64,000 nucleotides of DNA from Sulfolobales archaeon HS-7 (lineage in GTDB: Archaea > Thermoproteota > Thermoprotei_A > Sulfolobales > Sulfolobaceae): the NCBI GenBank assembly GCA_019704295.1, contig AP024596.1:1721369-1785368 (forward strand), written 5' to 3'. The position numbers and the translations under genes are program-made. Position 1 is the first letter of the stretch. Every line of letters starts with the position of its first letter. The notes beneath the pieces were generated by a model that was not told the origin of the DNA, did not search any database, and worked only from the letters and a program-made list of their open reading frames with translations. This document shows, in pieces, positions 1-8,356 of the stretch.

Positions 1-612
1 AGAGTCAACAACAAACAAAACTACGGGTGTAACACTCGGAAACATTACGAAGGATATAATTCTGGATAGTTGAGCTAGCTCCTCATTCTTACTTGAGACG
101 CTAACCCCAGTGGGAGAGACGTAACCCTCTACTACGAGTAAAGGATACCTGATCTTTGCAGGAGGTATAGTAGTATTATGTTCCAACTCTAAAATTCTCT
201 GGTAAGATATGTTTACATCTAGTTTATACAAAGCGTTGTTGGCTATGTCGGAAGCAGAGGAGGATGAAGAAATCAGTGTATATTCGTAAACGTACACACT
301 CCTATTAAGGACCGATGCGTTAATATAAAAGTTATCAGGAATTACCAACTTTACCGCAGGTTCTTCTGTATAGTTATTAATGTATACTACTGCACCTTGA
401 CTTTTCATTGAACTAGCAAGGAAGTTAACATACATGTTGTTAAGGGGGTTCTCATTTACGATTAGAATGACAGGTTGATGATAAATCTGAGACGCAACTA
501 TTATTCCTCCAATTAATGGAAGTAAAATAAGAGGCAGAATTATTGAACCCAATATTAACCGCTTATCTCTTCGCAAATCGAGAAGTTCTCTAGACGTAAT
601 TACTCGAATCAT
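1..612 (-). CDS. ABC-2 type transporter permease (partial, C-terminus outside window)
   Basis: This is the membrane subunit of an ABC exporter. It reads without a stop from an ATG at 612 to the left edge of the window, about 204 residues. The N-terminus (MIRVITSRELLDLRRDKR) is the cytoplasmic segment typical of ABC-2 permeases. A hydrophobic segment follows at about residues 22-40, then a long polar extracellular region that turns hydrophobic again near residue 186 (IISFVMFPSVTPVVLFVV). Its ATG overlaps the stop codon of the ATPase gene (ATGA), so the two are translationally coupled. The substrate is unknown; the arrangement resembles NatAB-like exporters. The call is secure at family level. 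Confidence 0.85.
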   Translation of the reverse strand, partial: MIRVITSRELLDLRRDKRLILGSIILPLILLPLIGGIIVASQIYHQPVILIVNENPLNNMYVNFLASSMKSQGAVVYINNYTEEPAVKLVIPDNFYINASVLNRSVYVYEYTLISSSSSASDIANNALYKLDVNISYQRILELEHNTTIPPAKIRYPLLVVEGYVSPTGVSVSSKNEELAQLSRIISFVMFPSVTPVVLFVVDS

Positions 613-1361
613 AACTCTGCCCCCACAGCCTTTATGAATGCTTCCTCTAAATCACCTGCTGAGAATAATTCCCTTATCTCCTTAGGACTGCCTTGAGCGA
701 CAACTCTCCCTTGGTTTATCATAACTATGAAGTCGCACAACAGCTCTATTTCTAACATATCGTGGGAGGAAAAAAGTATAGTTGATTCCCCTTTTTTACC
801 GATGTCTTTGATCATTTTCCTAATCTTAACAGCAGATTCGACGTCGAGACCAGAGAGCGGTTCGTCTAAAAGGGCTATAGGAGAATTTGTCATCAGAGTC
901 CTCGCTATCAGAAGTCTCCTTCTCATACCCCTACTATAAGTGGACGTCATCTCGTAAATCTTATTCCCTAAATTAGCGATCTTAATACCTCTTTCAAGCA
1001 TATCCTCAATCTCTTTCTTCTCCCCCTTACTATATATCCGGGCGTAGAACTCCAGATTCTCAATTCCAGTTAGCCTCTCATAAGGCGATGCATCCTCTGG
1101 TAAATATGATATATATCCTCGGTTTCTCGCTTCATTAGGGGCAAGTCCGTTTACCTTTACCTCCCCCTCAAACTTGGTAATTATTCCAGAGATTATTCTT
1201 ATTAATGTAGTTTTCCCGGCTCCATTAGGACCAACTAAACCAAATACCATGTTTTTATCCAGTTTGAATGAGATTCCGCTAAGTGCCTGCTTTTTTCCAA
1301 AGGACTTCCTGACATTGATAACATCAATCGGAGACACAGTCGCAGTCATACCTATTAACAT
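609..1361 (-). CDS. ABC transporter ATP-binding protein
   Basis: This is the ATPase subunit of the exporter encoded with the downstream permease. It shows Walker A (GPNGAGKTT, about residues 44-52), a signature motif (YSRGMRRRL), Walker B with D-loop (LLDEPLSGLD) and an H-loop (SSHDM). The length of about 250 residues suits a single nucleotide-binding domain. The first ATG is at 1361, but the ATG at 1349 lies about 26 nt from the AT-rich box at 1371-1380, as expected for a leaderless start, so MTATVSPIDV may be the true N-terminus. The gene is divergent from the gene at 1403 and appears to share its promoter. Confidence 0.92.
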   Translation of the reverse strand: MLIGMTATVSPIDVINVRKSFGKKQALSGISFKLDKNMVFGLVGPNGAGKTTLIRIISGIITKFEGEVKVNGLAPNEARNRGYISYLPEDASPYERLTGIENLEFYARIYSKGEKKEIEDMLERGIKIANLGNKIYEMTSTYSRGMRRRLLIARTLMTNSPIALLDEPLSGLDVESAVKIRKMIKDIGKKGESTILFSSHDMLEIELLCDFIVMINQGRVVAQGSPKEIRELFSAGDLEEAFIKAVGAEL

Positions 1362-1370
1362 TATAATCTG

Positions 1371-1380
1371 TTAATTTAAT
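1371..1380. promoter_or_regulatory. shared AT-rich TATA-like element between divergent genes
   Basis: TTAATTTAAT reads ATTAAATTAA on the other strand. Its centre is about 27 nt from the TTG start at 1403 and about 26 nt from the ATG at 1349 on the minus strand. That is the usual TATA-to-start distance for leaderless mRNAs in Sulfolobales. One element may serve both genes; this is inferred from spacing only. Confidence 0.4.
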
Positions 1381-1402
1381 CCCTTTTGCAAAAGATAAAC
1401 TA

Positions 1403-2038
1403 TTGATAGGAGACGTAAGAGATAGAGTTATAGAGGCTATATTACGATATGGTGATAAATGTAGACTTATCTTGGAGGTAGCTTTAGAACTATCGGAAAG
1501 AAATAATGAACTAGGTGATTTCAGCTCAAAGGAACTCATAGATGAACTTGCAAAGAGAGGCTATGAGATAAATCCGAGCCTAATTTTAAGAAATTTAGAA
1601 AAGGAATTTGGAATTATTACGACGACTTACAGAACATCAAATCAGCACTGGTGGAAATTTATAGATGCAGAAAAGGTGAGAGAAGTTATACAAGACAAAG
1701 AAGAAGATCCAGAAGTAGCCTTAATAAGAACACAAGTCGCTAGTTTGGACCTTCAGACGATTGAGGGAAAACTAGATTTCATGTTGAGGAAGGAGAGACT
1801 TACTGATGTAGATAAGATGAAGTTTAGAGAGATAGCGTTTAATGTTCTCCCCCTTATCGTAGATGTCTATAAGAAAACTCTTGAAAGAGAAGAAACATAT
1901 GAAATAGCAAGCAAACTAAAGAAAATTATACTAATGGCGGAACAGGTATCGAAAAAAATGGAAAAGGAGAGTACTAAAGAATTTAGAAAGAATACTGCCT
2001 ACACCCTAAGACAAGAGGCAGTTGAAAGGGAACCATAA
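1403..2038 (+). CDS. conserved-looking hypothetical protein, winged-helix-like N-terminus and helical C-terminus
   Basis: I do not recognise this protein family. The 211 residues begin with a TTG codon placed about 27 nt after a TATA-like box, so a leaderless mRNA is likely; no in-frame ATG occurs until well inside the first helix. Residues about 35-90 look like a winged helix (FSSKELIDELAKRGYEINPS, then a wing ending WWKFID). The rest is highly charged and helical, probably coiled coil, ending in a basic tail. A DNA-binding role is possible but not demonstrated. It is divergent from the ABC exporter operon, which makes regulation of that operon a reasonable guess. Confidence 0.7.
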   Translation: MIGDVRDRVIEAILRYGDKCRLILEVALELSERNNELGDFSSKELIDELAKRGYEINPSLILRNLEKEFGIITTTYRTSNQHWWKFIDAEKVREVIQDKEEDPEVALIRTQVASLDLQTIEGKLDFMLRKERLTDVDKMKFREIAFNVLPLIVDVYKKTLEREETYEIASKLKKIILMAEQVSKKMEKESTKEFRKNTAYTLRQEAVEREP

Positions 2039-2631
2039 TCACTTAAAGAAAGTAGGGAAAAAGTATATTTTTGTCGTAATTTTAACAATGTTTTTGTTCA
2101 CTATTTATATTAACAGTAAATTCCTGAGTTTTGTGTAAGAAACGTTTACAGTCATTAGAGTGGTCGCGCTAGAGTCGAAAAGGACTAGTTAACTTTGTCC
2201 TTAGAGTTCCTGTTCATTAGTCGTTTTACTCTCTTTACATCATTGTAAACTAGGCTGCCTTTCAGGACAGGGTTTTATGGCCTCCTCGTTACAAATAGCG
2301 TTAGGGCTTCTTGGTTACAAAGGGTATAGTCCCACTTAATCCTCGTATGTATTCAATGGAGGATGATTGAAGGACATACGTACAAATAGACCTTTACTGG
2401 GATGTCTCGGTGATTGCGTAAGTGGCCATTATTAATAGTTCTGCAAAGGTCATAAGTATGAGGAGACTATTCATACCTACGAGTCTTTCTCCCATTGTTG
2501 TGAAATGAATTTGAAACGTTACCTGAATTGCACATAAAAGGTCTTCAATTACTTTCTGACAAATATTATTGGAAATACTGTGGAGTAACCTTGAATTCTG
2601 AGAGACATAGTTTTTTGCTTTCAAAATTAAA
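2039..2631. other. gene-free region, probably decayed coding or mobile DNA
   Basis: There is no convincing gene here. A 76-codon minus-strand reading frame (2394-2624) has no recognisable motif and runs into several stops further on. The mixed composition, partly more G+C-rich than true intergenic DNA in this window, suggests an old decayed insertion, but I could not match it to a transposase. Confidence 0.4.
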
Positions 2632-2633
2632 AA

Positions 2634-2689
2634 TGTCAGTCCGAGAGCTCCTCATCACGCATCAGCCGGTTTGCTTACTCTTCATCTTC
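2634..2689 (-). ncRNA. candidate box C/D guide sRNA
   Basis: Read on the minus strand, the motifs occur in canonical order. C box AGATGAA is at 2687-2681, followed by a 14-nt guide region, D' box CTGA at 2665-2662, a 3-nt spacer, C' box GTGATGA at 2658-2652, a 12-nt guide region and D box CTGA at 2639-2636. The 12-nt C'-to-D spacing is what archaeal C/D RNPs require. The 5' end overlaps the stop codon of the ATP-grasp gene, a common position for Sulfolobales sRNA genes. The C box deviates from RUGAUGA at one base. The methylation targets were not determined. Confidence 0.6.
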
Positions 2690-3572
2690 TTATTTTTTTA
2701 ATTAGATGATCTACTATATATCCTGCTGGCAATATTCCAGTGCCGCGCGTAAATCCCTCCCAAAGAGGCGAGGCGTTCACTTCCAATATCTTATACCCCT
2801 CACTCGACTCCACAATATCAAGTCCGGCATAGTCCAAACCCAGTGTTTCCACAGCACTTAATGACAGCTCTTCTAATTCAGATGTAATTTTTACAGTCTG
2901 AACTGTACTGCCTTGTGCTACATTGGTCTTCCAACTTGTCTGATTGATCCTGTAAACTCCGCCCAGGACCTTATCACCTACAACTATAATTCTTATATCC
3001 CTTCCTGGCTTCTCCACATATTTCTGTATATATACGGGTTGGTTTATGGAGAGAATAGATTTCGAAACTCTGAATGCTATATCAGGGTCTCCTACTCTTA
3101 CTATTCCTAATCCTAGACTACCCATAACTGGTTTTATGACCACGTTTCCCCATTCTCTGGTAAGCATCATCGCTTCCATAGGAGTTTCCACAACTGCAGT
3201 TTCGGGAACCGGTAACCCTCTTCTCTTGAGTTTTATAAGGCTTTGATATTTATCTCTAGAGTCCAGGATTCCTTTAGGGCTATTTATCAGAACTACGCCC
3301 TGATTTTCAAGTTCTTGTAACACATCTATACGTTTAACTAATTGCTCAGTTGTTGTAATGAAACCCAAACTCCTTATAATACCTCCGTCTAATTGCATGT
3401 CGTGACCGGAATACCTTATATCCAAATGGTCAGTTATCCACACGCTTAATTTAGATATCCTCAGGTAAAGCGCAGAGTAATTTCTGTCCTTGATACACAT
3501 TAACAGTTGCCTAGAACTTTCAGTGACCTTAGGCGATTCATGAATAACACCAAGTCTTATTTGTCCCACCAC
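2682..3572 (-). CDS. RimK-family ATP-grasp ligase
   Basis: This is an ATP-dependent carboxylate-amine ligase of the RimK/LysX/MptN group, enzymes that typically add glutamate or a similar amino acid to a carboxylate. The 296 residues match the family length. ATP-grasp features are visible: a lysine-containing strand (WGNVVIKPVMGSLGLGI), the QKYVEKPGRDIRIIVVG segment, and the metal-binding end (KILEVNASPLWEGF). It is not next to lysine or arginine biosynthesis genes, so it is probably not LysX or ArgX. A pterin- or protein-glutamylating role is possible but unproven. The chosen start is GTG at 3572, with a second GTG at 3569. A box C/D sRNA candidate overlaps its 3' end. Confidence 0.8.
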   Translation of the reverse strand: MVGQIRLGVIHESPKVTESSRQLLMCIKDRNYSALYLRISKLSVWITDHLDIRYSGHDMQLDGGIIRSLGFITTTEQLVKRIDVLQELENQGVVLINSPKGILDSRDKYQSLIKLKRRGLPVPETAVVETPMEAMMLTREWGNVVIKPVMGSLGLGIVRVGDPDIAFRVSKSILSINQPVYIQKYVEKPGRDIRIIVVGDKVLGGVYRINQTSWKTNVAQGSTVQTVKITSELEELSLSAVETLGLDYAGLDIVESSEGYKILEVNASPLWEGFTRGTGILPAGYIVDHLIKKIRR

Positions 3573-3660
3573 GGCGAAAATTAAGGCATAAGATTAAATA
3601 TTTACCTTATGCAAAATTTTTCAAAGACTCCCTCTCACTTTTTCACATTGTAGCGAAATA

Positions 3661-4155
3661 TTATTCCCTTAAGTAGAGGTATACCAGAATACCTGCAACA
3701 ATAAAACCTGTGTATACTATGATATCTTGGTAGAAATTGTGTAGAAATCTACCTATAATAGCTCCTATTATAACTACTATTAAGAATCCGAACATGCCGT
3801 TTCCAAGTCTTAGAATATCCGAACCTATCTTTGGTTTTATCTGGTAAACCGCATCAATCAAGTTTATTAAAAACGGGATCAATCCGATTAGTGAAAAATA
3901 ACCGAATTCCCTAATACTCGAAGAGAGTACTAGGAAAGTTGCTATCGTTAAACCCGCAGCGTATGCAGTAGAAAAGTATAAAGAAGAAATTGCGTTTTTT
4001 ATTCCACTCCAGAATCTATATCTGACCATTAAAAATATAGTTATAAGAAGGCCTACCGTGCTAGACCCAATAAATAAATAAAGATTCAAAGACACTGATG
4101 TTAATGGTAAGACAACAAGTAAAAGTGAAAGCCCTAATATTTCATAACGATTCAT
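3661..4155 (-). CDS. hypothetical membrane protein, about five transmembrane helices
   Basis: The family is not recognised. The 164-residue protein is almost entirely hydrophobic, with segments near residues 8-25, 27-45, 62-80, 85-105, 118-140 and 143-160 separated by short loops such as RYRFWSGIK and DAVYQIKPKIGSD. This fits a small polytopic membrane protein in the cytoplasmic membrane. It begins at an ATG at 4155 and stands alone, 88 bp after the ATP-grasp gene start. No catalytic or transport motif is visible. Confidence 0.7.
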   Translation of the reverse strand: MNRYEILGLSLLLVVLPLTSVSLNLYLFIGSSTVGLLITIFLMVRYRFWSGIKNAISSLYFSTAYAAGLTIATFLVLSSSIREFGYFSLIGLIPFLINLIDAVYQIKPKIGSDILRLGNGMFGFLIVVIIGAIIGRFLHNFYQDIIVYTGFIVAGILVYLYLRE

Positions 4156-4594
4156 CGTATAAAAGTAATATAAGAGATTAATATATTCTACGCAAAAGGT
4201 GAAATACTTTAATTAATGAAAACAAATTTTGTAATTAGCTCCGTTTAGAACGCGTTGAGACTAAGAAGATTAATATTTGATCTTCTTGTAGGCAGCAAGT
4301 AAGCCCTAACTTAGTACATAACCTTATACCTCTAAGATAGACATACTAACTTTGATGTGATTCACGTCTCTTTTCCGAATTTAATTCATTTATAAAATAA
4401 GATGAATTTAATTAAATATCATCGTATGGAGTGAGTAAGGATTAGCACTCAACAATTTCCTTTATTTAATCCCTATTTACCATAACTACGATTCGCAATG
4501 GAAATCTGAATCACCTACCTTCGTTATATACACTAAATTCTCGTACCTATTTAAAGAATAAAGTATATATTATTGCCCATAAATATCATATTCA
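4156..4594. other. gene-free region with hairpin, dispersed repeat copy and promoter
   Basis: No gene is seen. It holds a perfect 8-bp stem hairpin (4263-4287), one copy of a dispersed repeat (about 4376-4525), and near its right end the TATA-like stretch GTATATATT (about 4563-4571), roughly 28 nt before the ATG at 4595, so the pilus-like gene is probably leaderless. Confidence 0.55.
4376..4525 (-). repeat. dispersed repeat family 1, copy A
   Basis: About 150 bp that, read in reverse, match 11250-11400 and more weakly 27850-27985. Shared blocks include GAATTTAATTAAAT, ATCGTATGGA and AACAATTTCCTTTATTTAAT. It has no coding capacity and is probably a relic of a non-autonomous mobile element. 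Confidence 0.6.
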
Positions 4595-6430
4595 ATGGCT
4601 AAAAGAAAAGGAGGTAACACTCCAGAGATAATTCCTAGAAGGAGTTCAACGGAATTAATATTTAGAAATACCTCACTGGCGAAATCGCTAGCAAAGGGAT
4701 ATGAAATTAAACTAAAGCAGGCAGGACTAAGCATAGATCCTCTGTCATATGCATCTACGATGCTATTTTACCTAATTATAGGGTCCGTGAGTGGTGTTGC
4801 AATTGCAGCTGTAGGTATCGCTTTAATTTTTAAATTCTATATATTAGCAATTGTTAAAAATCCAAAGATAATAATTATAGCTCTACCTTTAATACTCTTT
4901 GGCATGCTTATGCCAATTATTCTATACTTAGCACTTAATGCGAATATATCTGAGAAAATTGATAAATTGAAGGTAGGATTAGATAGCGAGACCCCAATAT
5001 TCTCAGCGGTCTTCCTCGTGTATATTCGATCGGGACTAAATCCTGGTTACCTTTTTGAACAGCTAGCTGAGAGTAAAGCCTTTAATAACATTAGGAAGTT
5101 CTCATCTTACATAACCAAGAGAGTAAAATACGTAGGAGGAGGAATAGAGGAAGCATTGTTATCCGCAGGTACTATTTCTCCCTCAAAGACGTTCAGAGAT
5201 TTACTATTTACATACGTTACTGCTATTAGAACTGGAGCTCCAGTTGTCAATACATTGGCTGCTAAGGCTCAAGATATTCTTAAGGACTTCGAAGTTCTCA
5301 CTGAGAAAGCCGCCGATAATCTCTCAGGGCTCGCTGAAGGTTACGTTATATACCTCTCCTCTGGATATATTTTCTTCTTCTTAGCTGCGATAATGTCTGG
5401 ACTGTTTCCCACATTTAAAATACCTTTACCCGTCCTAGCGATACTCGCCATATTTGTAATCCCGATGGCTAATTTTGTATTCACGTTCTGGGCGGATAAA
5501 ATACAGGTTAAGTTTCCAGAAGAAACAATGAAAGCGTATAAGATTTTCTTCATATCTTTTCCAGTGGGAATTGCAGTGACAATTGTGCTTTTAGCATTAA
5601 CAAAGCAATTACTACCTCTAATAACATTAACAGGGGGCCTTAACAACATTAACCTGACTTCTATAGACATAGCTGTAGGTCTAATAATAGCCTCAATTCC
5701 GCCTTATATTGAAACTAAGAAGGAATTAGGTAGTCGTTCTGGATATAACGAGTACATTGTTAGGTTTCTAAGGGCTATTGGGGAGGGACTTAGGGCTGGT
5801 CTTTCCCCTCAATCCGTGATGGAGAGACTTAGGGATGCAAGCGAAATGGGAAAGTTCAGAACTATATTATCAGAAGTTACGGCGATCCTCATGTTCGGAG
5901 TGTCCTTAAAGGACGCATTTAAGATCGGTGCGTCAAAAATAAGAGACTTCACAGCAAAAGTAGCTATGGTGTCGCTTGCTGATATGCTAGAGATAGGAAG
6001 TATGACACCTGATACAATTGAAAGTATAGCAGAACAAATTGACACCCAACTCTCTTCAGAGAAAAGGTATAGAGAGAAAATCAAAATCCTCATAATAAGC
6101 CCCTACCTTGCGATATTTCTCTCTCTATTTGCCTCAGTTGTTCTAGGCGCATCAATTGTAAAGCTATTTAGCGTAACAACACTACCAGCTTTCAGTTACG
6201 GCAATCTCGAACAAGCTATCATAGAATTACCGAGAATAACTTACGTAATAGGAATTTCTTCAATAATTAACGCTTTCTTCGCGGGGTTTTTTGTAGGTAA
6301 ACTGCAAACTGGTAAGACTGCATCGGGTTTCTTACATTGTATAATACTTACAGTAATATCCACTGTTATGGTAATAATTGCGCCGCATTTAACTTTAGTA
6401 TTTCCTCACACATCTACACCGACTATTTAA
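4595..6430 (+). CDS. type IV pilus-like assembly platform protein (GspF/TadC/ArlJ family)
   Basis: This integral membrane platform protein anchors the assembly ATPase of an archaeal type IV pilus-like machine. The 611 residues contain two GspF-type units. The first has a cytoplasmic helical region at about 115-250 (SAVFLVYIRSGLNPGYLFEQ) preceded by two and followed by two membrane segments. The second has a similar unit at about 385-500 (FLRAIGEGLRAGLSPQSVME) followed by further membrane helices to the C-terminus. The ATPase gene follows 33 bp downstream. In archaella and in Ups and Aap pili the ATPase gene usually comes first, so the order here is reversed. No pilin gene is adjacent, so the exact appendage cannot be named. 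Confidence 0.85.
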   Translation: MAKRKGGNTPEIIPRRSSTELIFRNTSLAKSLAKGYEIKLKQAGLSIDPLSYASTMLFYLIIGSVSGVAIAAVGIALIFKFYILAIVKNPKIIIIALPLILFGMLMPIILYLALNANISEKIDKLKVGLDSETPIFSAVFLVYIRSGLNPGYLFEQLAESKAFNNIRKFSSYITKRVKYVGGGIEEALLSAGTISPSKTFRDLLFTYVTAIRTGAPVVNTLAAKAQDILKDFEVLTEKAADNLSGLAEGYVIYLSSGYIFFFLAAIMSGLFPTFKIPLPVLAILAIFVIPMANFVFTFWADKIQVKFPEETMKAYKIFFISFPVGIAVTIVLLALTKQLLPLITLTGGLNNINLTSIDIAVGLIIASIPPYIETKKELGSRSGYNEYIVRFLRAIGEGLRAGLSPQSVMERLRDASEMGKFRTILSEVTAILMFGVSLKDAFKIGASKIRDFTAKVAMVSLADMLEIGSMTPDTIESIAEQIDTQLSSEKRYREKIKILIISPYLAIFLSLFASVVLGASIVKLFSVTTLPAFSYGNLEQAIIELPRITYVIGISSIINAFFAGFFVGKLQTGKTASGFLHCIILTVISTVMVIIAPHLTLVFPHTSTPTI

Positions 6431-6443
6431 TCTTTATATATAT
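6431..6443 (+). promoter_or_regulatory. TATA-like promoter of the secretion ATPase gene
   Basis: The stretch CTTTATATATATG sits directly after the stop of the platform gene and about 26 nt before the ATG at 6464. The ATPase can therefore have its own leaderless transcript besides read-through. Confidence 0.45.
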
Positions 6444-6463
6444 GTACTACAATATTATATTAA

Positions 6464-8164
6464 ATGGTACCAATAAAGTTTCCGAAAAAAAACAATAAGG
6501 TTACCATTGACACTAATAAAGAACTTAGTGAGATGCCTTTGACGCTTATCCCGTTTTACACGATAAGTCCAGAGGAGTTAAATCAAATCGTAGCTGACTA
6601 TGAAGTGGATATTACTAAAACAATCCCTAGTGACGTAATAACTGAGCTGCAAAATAATAGAATAGATACGGAAATAGCGCTACCACATGTCTTTATTGCG
6701 TATGATGACAATAAAGGGCTATACACGTATAACGTGGTCGAACCAGAAATAGATTCGACAGCAATGTCTATTTACATTGATATAATTGGAACATTAGAAC
6801 GGAAACTTATTGAGGAAGGTTCAAAGCTTTCAATATCGTCAATAATAAAGGACGTTGCAAGTCTTCATAAGACGCTAATAAATACAGAAGACCAAACAAG
6901 ATTAACGCTGAGTACGCCAGGAAAGATCGCCTTATACTATTTCTTCAGGAATGTCTTTGGGTATAATATACTCACCACGTTACTTACGGACCCGCGAATT
7001 GAAGACATATCTATAGGTGGAATAGGACAACCCGTTTACGTCTATCACAGAGAATATGAGTATATACCTACAAATATCACAATAAATGATATAATGAAAG
7101 TTAATAATGTGATCAAGGATGGAAAAGAACTTTTGGATCAAATTCTCCTAAGATTTGTATTTTTAGCGAATAAGACTATATCAATTGCCAACCCGATCGC
7201 TGATGGAGTTCTTCCCACGGGTTCACGTATAGCAGCGACTTTTCGAAACGAGATATCAGTCAGAGGTTCAAGTATGGTGATAAGAAAGTTCGCTGGAAGA
7301 CCAATTACTGTACTCGACCTCATAAATAGCAACGTTATGTCGCCTGAAGCTGCCGCATTTTTATGGTATGCAATAGACATGAAAATGACGTTCATGGTAA
7401 TGGGCGTTACTGGTGCAGGAAAAACCACAGTGCTTAATGCGATTCTCAACTTAGTCAAGGACACTAATAAGATAGTATCCATAGAGGATATCCCTGAATT
7501 AAGGCTGGCTAATGAGAATTGGATACAGCTTGTCAGCCGACCCGCTTACGGAGATACTGGGAAGGAAATCTCTCTAATGGATTTAGTAAAACTCTCACTA
7601 AGGTATAGGCCGGATATAATAATTGTAGGAGAAATAAGGGGGCAGGAGGCCTACGTTTTATTTCAAGCGATCTCTACCGGGCATGGAGGCGCTACAACCT
7701 TCCACGCATACGATATAGATTCCGCCACGAAAAGACTGATAAACAACCCATTGAATATACCAGAGGCATGGATTCCTATGATGAATTTAGGAATCGTCGT
7801 CAGAAGACTTCCGGTCTTTATAGGAGATAAAATGGTATTAAGAAGAAGAATTGTATCAATTGATGAGATAGTTGAGTATAACGATTTTAGAAGAGTAGTA
7901 AGCTGGGATCCAAGACGTGACGCTCATGTACTCGATATTGAGAATTCAAAAGTTATGAGAAACAGACTCGAAGAGTCGGGAAAGACCTTAGAAGAAGCCA
8001 AGGAGGAGATAGAAAGAAGAACAGCATATTTGAAAGCGTTAACTAAAATACCACAAATAGTCCAAAGCGATGAGAGTTATAAGGAGCTTAAAAAGTACAT
8101 AGTGAAGTATAGTATAAGACCAGAGGAAGCGATAAAGGAAGTTACGATGCAGGTCAGGACGTGA
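6464..8164 (+). CDS. type II/IV secretion system ATPase (GspE/ArlI family)
   Basis: This is the hexameric ATPase that powers assembly through the platform protein encoded just upstream. The 566 residues show an N-terminal domain of about 280 residues, then Walker A GVTGAGKTT (314-322), an Asp box (IVSIEDIPELRL), Walker B (PDIIIVGEIRGQEA, about 380-393) and a His box (TGHGGATTFHA). This order is diagnostic for GspE-type secretion ATPases. The gene starts at ATG 6464. A long charged C-terminal region (about 475-566) resembles archaeal members. Which appendage it serves is not shown by the context. Confidence 0.92.
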   Translation: MVPIKFPKKNNKVTIDTNKELSEMPLTLIPFYTISPEELNQIVADYEVDITKTIPSDVITELQNNRIDTEIALPHVFIAYDDNKGLYTYNVVEPEIDSTAMSIYIDIIGTLERKLIEEGSKLSISSIIKDVASLHKTLINTEDQTRLTLSTPGKIALYYFFRNVFGYNILTTLLTDPRIEDISIGGIGQPVYVYHREYEYIPTNITINDIMKVNNVIKDGKELLDQILLRFVFLANKTISIANPIADGVLPTGSRIAATFRNEISVRGSSMVIRKFAGRPITVLDLINSNVMSPEAAAFLWYAIDMKMTFMVMGVTGAGKTTVLNAILNLVKDTNKIVSIEDIPELRLANENWIQLVSRPAYGDTGKEISLMDLVKLSLRYRPDIIIVGEIRGQEAYVLFQAISTGHGGATTFHAYDIDSATKRLINNPLNIPEAWIPMMNLGIVVRRLPVFIGDKMVLRRRIVSIDEIVEYNDFRRVVSWDPRRDAHVLDIENSKVMRNRLEESGKTLEEAKEEIERRTAYLKALTKIPQIVQSDESYKELKKYIVKYSIRPEEAIKEVTMQVRT

Positions 8165-8356
8165 ATACACCGCTTTGATATAAAAAACAATCTTAATTAG
8201 TTGAACACATTCACTAGTTTTATAAGTTATTTCCTTTTAAGTTAAAAAAAGAACATGTAGAATAAAATTTCTGATTATCTGAATTATAGAGAATTGCGAA
8301 CTAAAACTTTTATTATTTTAAAGTAATCAGGTATATAAGGTTAGAGTGACGGCTTG
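8165..8356. promoter_or_regulatory. intergenic promoter region of the FAD/Fe-S oxidoreductase
   Basis: A-T-rich spacer with the TATA-like GTATATAAGG at 8331-8340 in position for a leaderless start at 8357. Nothing else is recognisable. Confidence 0.45.

Noticed and set aside
2394..2624. 76-codon minus-strand open reading frame
   Set aside because: No motif, no promoter or ribosome binding site, and composition like surrounding non-coding DNA. Possibly a fragment of a decayed gene.
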